A stretch of 6,478 nt of DNA from CAZWMK01 sp964635065 (GTDB taxonomy: Bacteria; Pseudomonadota; Alphaproteobacteria; Sphingomonadales; Sphingomonadaceae), in assembly GCA_964635065.1 (NCBI GenBank), contig CAZWMK010000116.1, positions 1 to 6,478 of the forward strand, in the 5' to 3' direction. Numbering within the stretch: position 1 is the first letter of the stretch; the number at the start of each line of letters is the position of its first letter. The position numbers were made by a program, and so were the translations under genes. The notes under the pieces were generated by a model. The model was not told where the DNA came from. It was given only the letters and a program-made list of their open reading frames with translations, and did no database searches. Positions 5,886 to 6,478 of this stretch are shown piece after piece.

Positions 5886-6478
5886 TTATCTGAACGGCGG
5901 CTCGTCGAAGGCGCGCAGCTTGCGGCTGTGCAGGCGCGGCCCAGCGTCACGCAGCAGGTCGCAGGTGGCAATGGCGATGCGGATATGTTCGCTGATCGCG
6001 CGCTCGTAAAAACGGTTGGCCTGTCCCGGCAGTTTGATTTCGCCATGCAGCGGCTTGTCGGAAACGCACAGGAGCGTGCCATAGGGCACGCGGAAACGAT
6101 AGCCTTGCGCTGCGATTGTCGCTGATTCCATGTCGATGCCGACCGCGCGCGACTGGGAAAAGCGCAGGCTGGACGTGCTGGAACGCAATTCCCAGTTGCG
6201 GTCGTCCGTGGTGACGATGGTGCCGGTGCGCAGGCGGCGTTTCAGGACCTCGGCGCTTTCGCCAGAGACGAGCCGCGCCGCTTCGGCCAGCGCCTGCTGG
6301 ATTTCGGCGATAGGCGGAATCGGGATTTCGGGCGGCAGAACCTCGTCGAGCACATGGTCGTCGCGCAGATAGGCGTGGGCCAGCACATAGTCGCCGATGG
6401 TCTGGCTGCCGCGCAGGCCGCCGCAGTGACCGATCATCATCCACACGTGCGGACGCATGACCGCAAGGTGGTCGCAGA
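5886..6478 (-). CDS. amn: AMP nucleosidase, C-terminal part (5' end outside window)
   Basis: This is the C-terminal 196 residues of AMP nucleosidase, about 40% of the roughly 480-residue E. coli protein. The enzyme hydrolyses AMP to adenine and ribose 5-phosphate in the cytoplasm, in purine salvage and control of AMP level. The reading frame is open to the window edge (C-D-H-L-A-V precedes the ATG at 6458), so that ATG is internal. Visible motifs: G-H-C-G-G-L-R near the start; T-T-D-D-R-N-W-E-L; G-I-D-M-E-S-A-T-I-A with the ribose-binding M-E pair (visible residues 116-117); L-C-V-S-D-K-P-L-H-G with the catalytic aspartate of the nucleoside phosphorylase fold at visible residue 140 (bases 6057-6059); and the ending L-R-A-F-D-E-P-P-F-R, nearly identical to E. 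coli Amn. The stop TAA (5888-5886) is convergent with the M2 peptidase stop, 3 bases away, and no terminator lies between them. Other nucleoside phosphorylases and MTA/SAH nucleosidases lack this long conserved tail. Confidence 0.96.
   Translation of the reverse strand, partial: CDHLAVMRPHVWMMIGHCGGLRGSQTIGDYVLAHAYLRDDHVLDEVLPPEIPIPPIAEIQQALAEAARLVSGESAEVLKRRLRTGTIVTTDDRNWELRSSTSSLRFSQSRAVGIDMESATIAAQGYRFRVPYGTLLCVSDKPLHGEIKLPGQANRFYERAISEHIRIAIATCDLLRDAGPRLHSRKLRAFDEPPFR

Noticed and set aside
1..6478. Defence, toxin-antitoxin, secretion or mobile-element gene cluster
   Set aside because: All seven genes are recognised chromosomal families or plain hydrolase/DUF502 proteins; no transposase, integrase, nuclease, direct-repeat array or base-composition break was seen.

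Overview
The window reads as ordinary, densely packed chromosomal DNA from a GC-rich Gram-negative bacterium. The protein sequences look alphaproteobacterial and I lean towards the Sphingomonadales (a judgement from memory of protein style, not a search). No mobile element, tRNA, rRNA, CRISPR array or phage gene was seen, and codon style looks uniform from end to end. Six protein-coding genes run left to right or enter from the edges, and a seventh enters from the right edge on the minus strand.

Positions 1-2022 hold a tight plus-strand gene run: the 3' end of leuD (isopropylmalate isomerase small subunit), leuB (3-isopropylmalate dehydrogenase) overlapping it by 4 bases at ATGA, and, 12 bases later, a two-helix membrane protein of the DUF502 family. 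The first two are consecutive leucine-biosynthesis steps; the third has no known link to leucine and is the least understood gene here.

A 96-base gap (2023-2118) holding a perfect 12-base palindrome separates this from asd (aspartate-semialdehyde dehydrogenase, 2119-3159), the branch-point enzyme for lysine/diaminopimelate, threonine and methionine. asd is closed by a clear intrinsic terminator at 3177-3204, so it is probably the end of a transcription unit.

Positions 3233-5882 hold an alpha/beta hydrolase of unknown substrate and then a predicted lipoprotein peptidyl-dipeptidase of family M2, a bacterial relative of angiotensin-converting enzyme (ACE) with its complete set of zinc and catalytic residues. 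The 52 bases between them contain an 8-bp hairpin without a T tract. The M2 gene is convergent with amn (AMP nucleosidase, minus strand, 5' end outside the window), and the two stop codons are only 3 bases apart with no terminator between them.

I did not find a convincing new biological system. The items most worth a second look are the DUF502 gene in the leu run, the ACE-like lipoprotein with a possibly altered chloride site, the near-touching convergent stops, and the palindrome ahead of asd.
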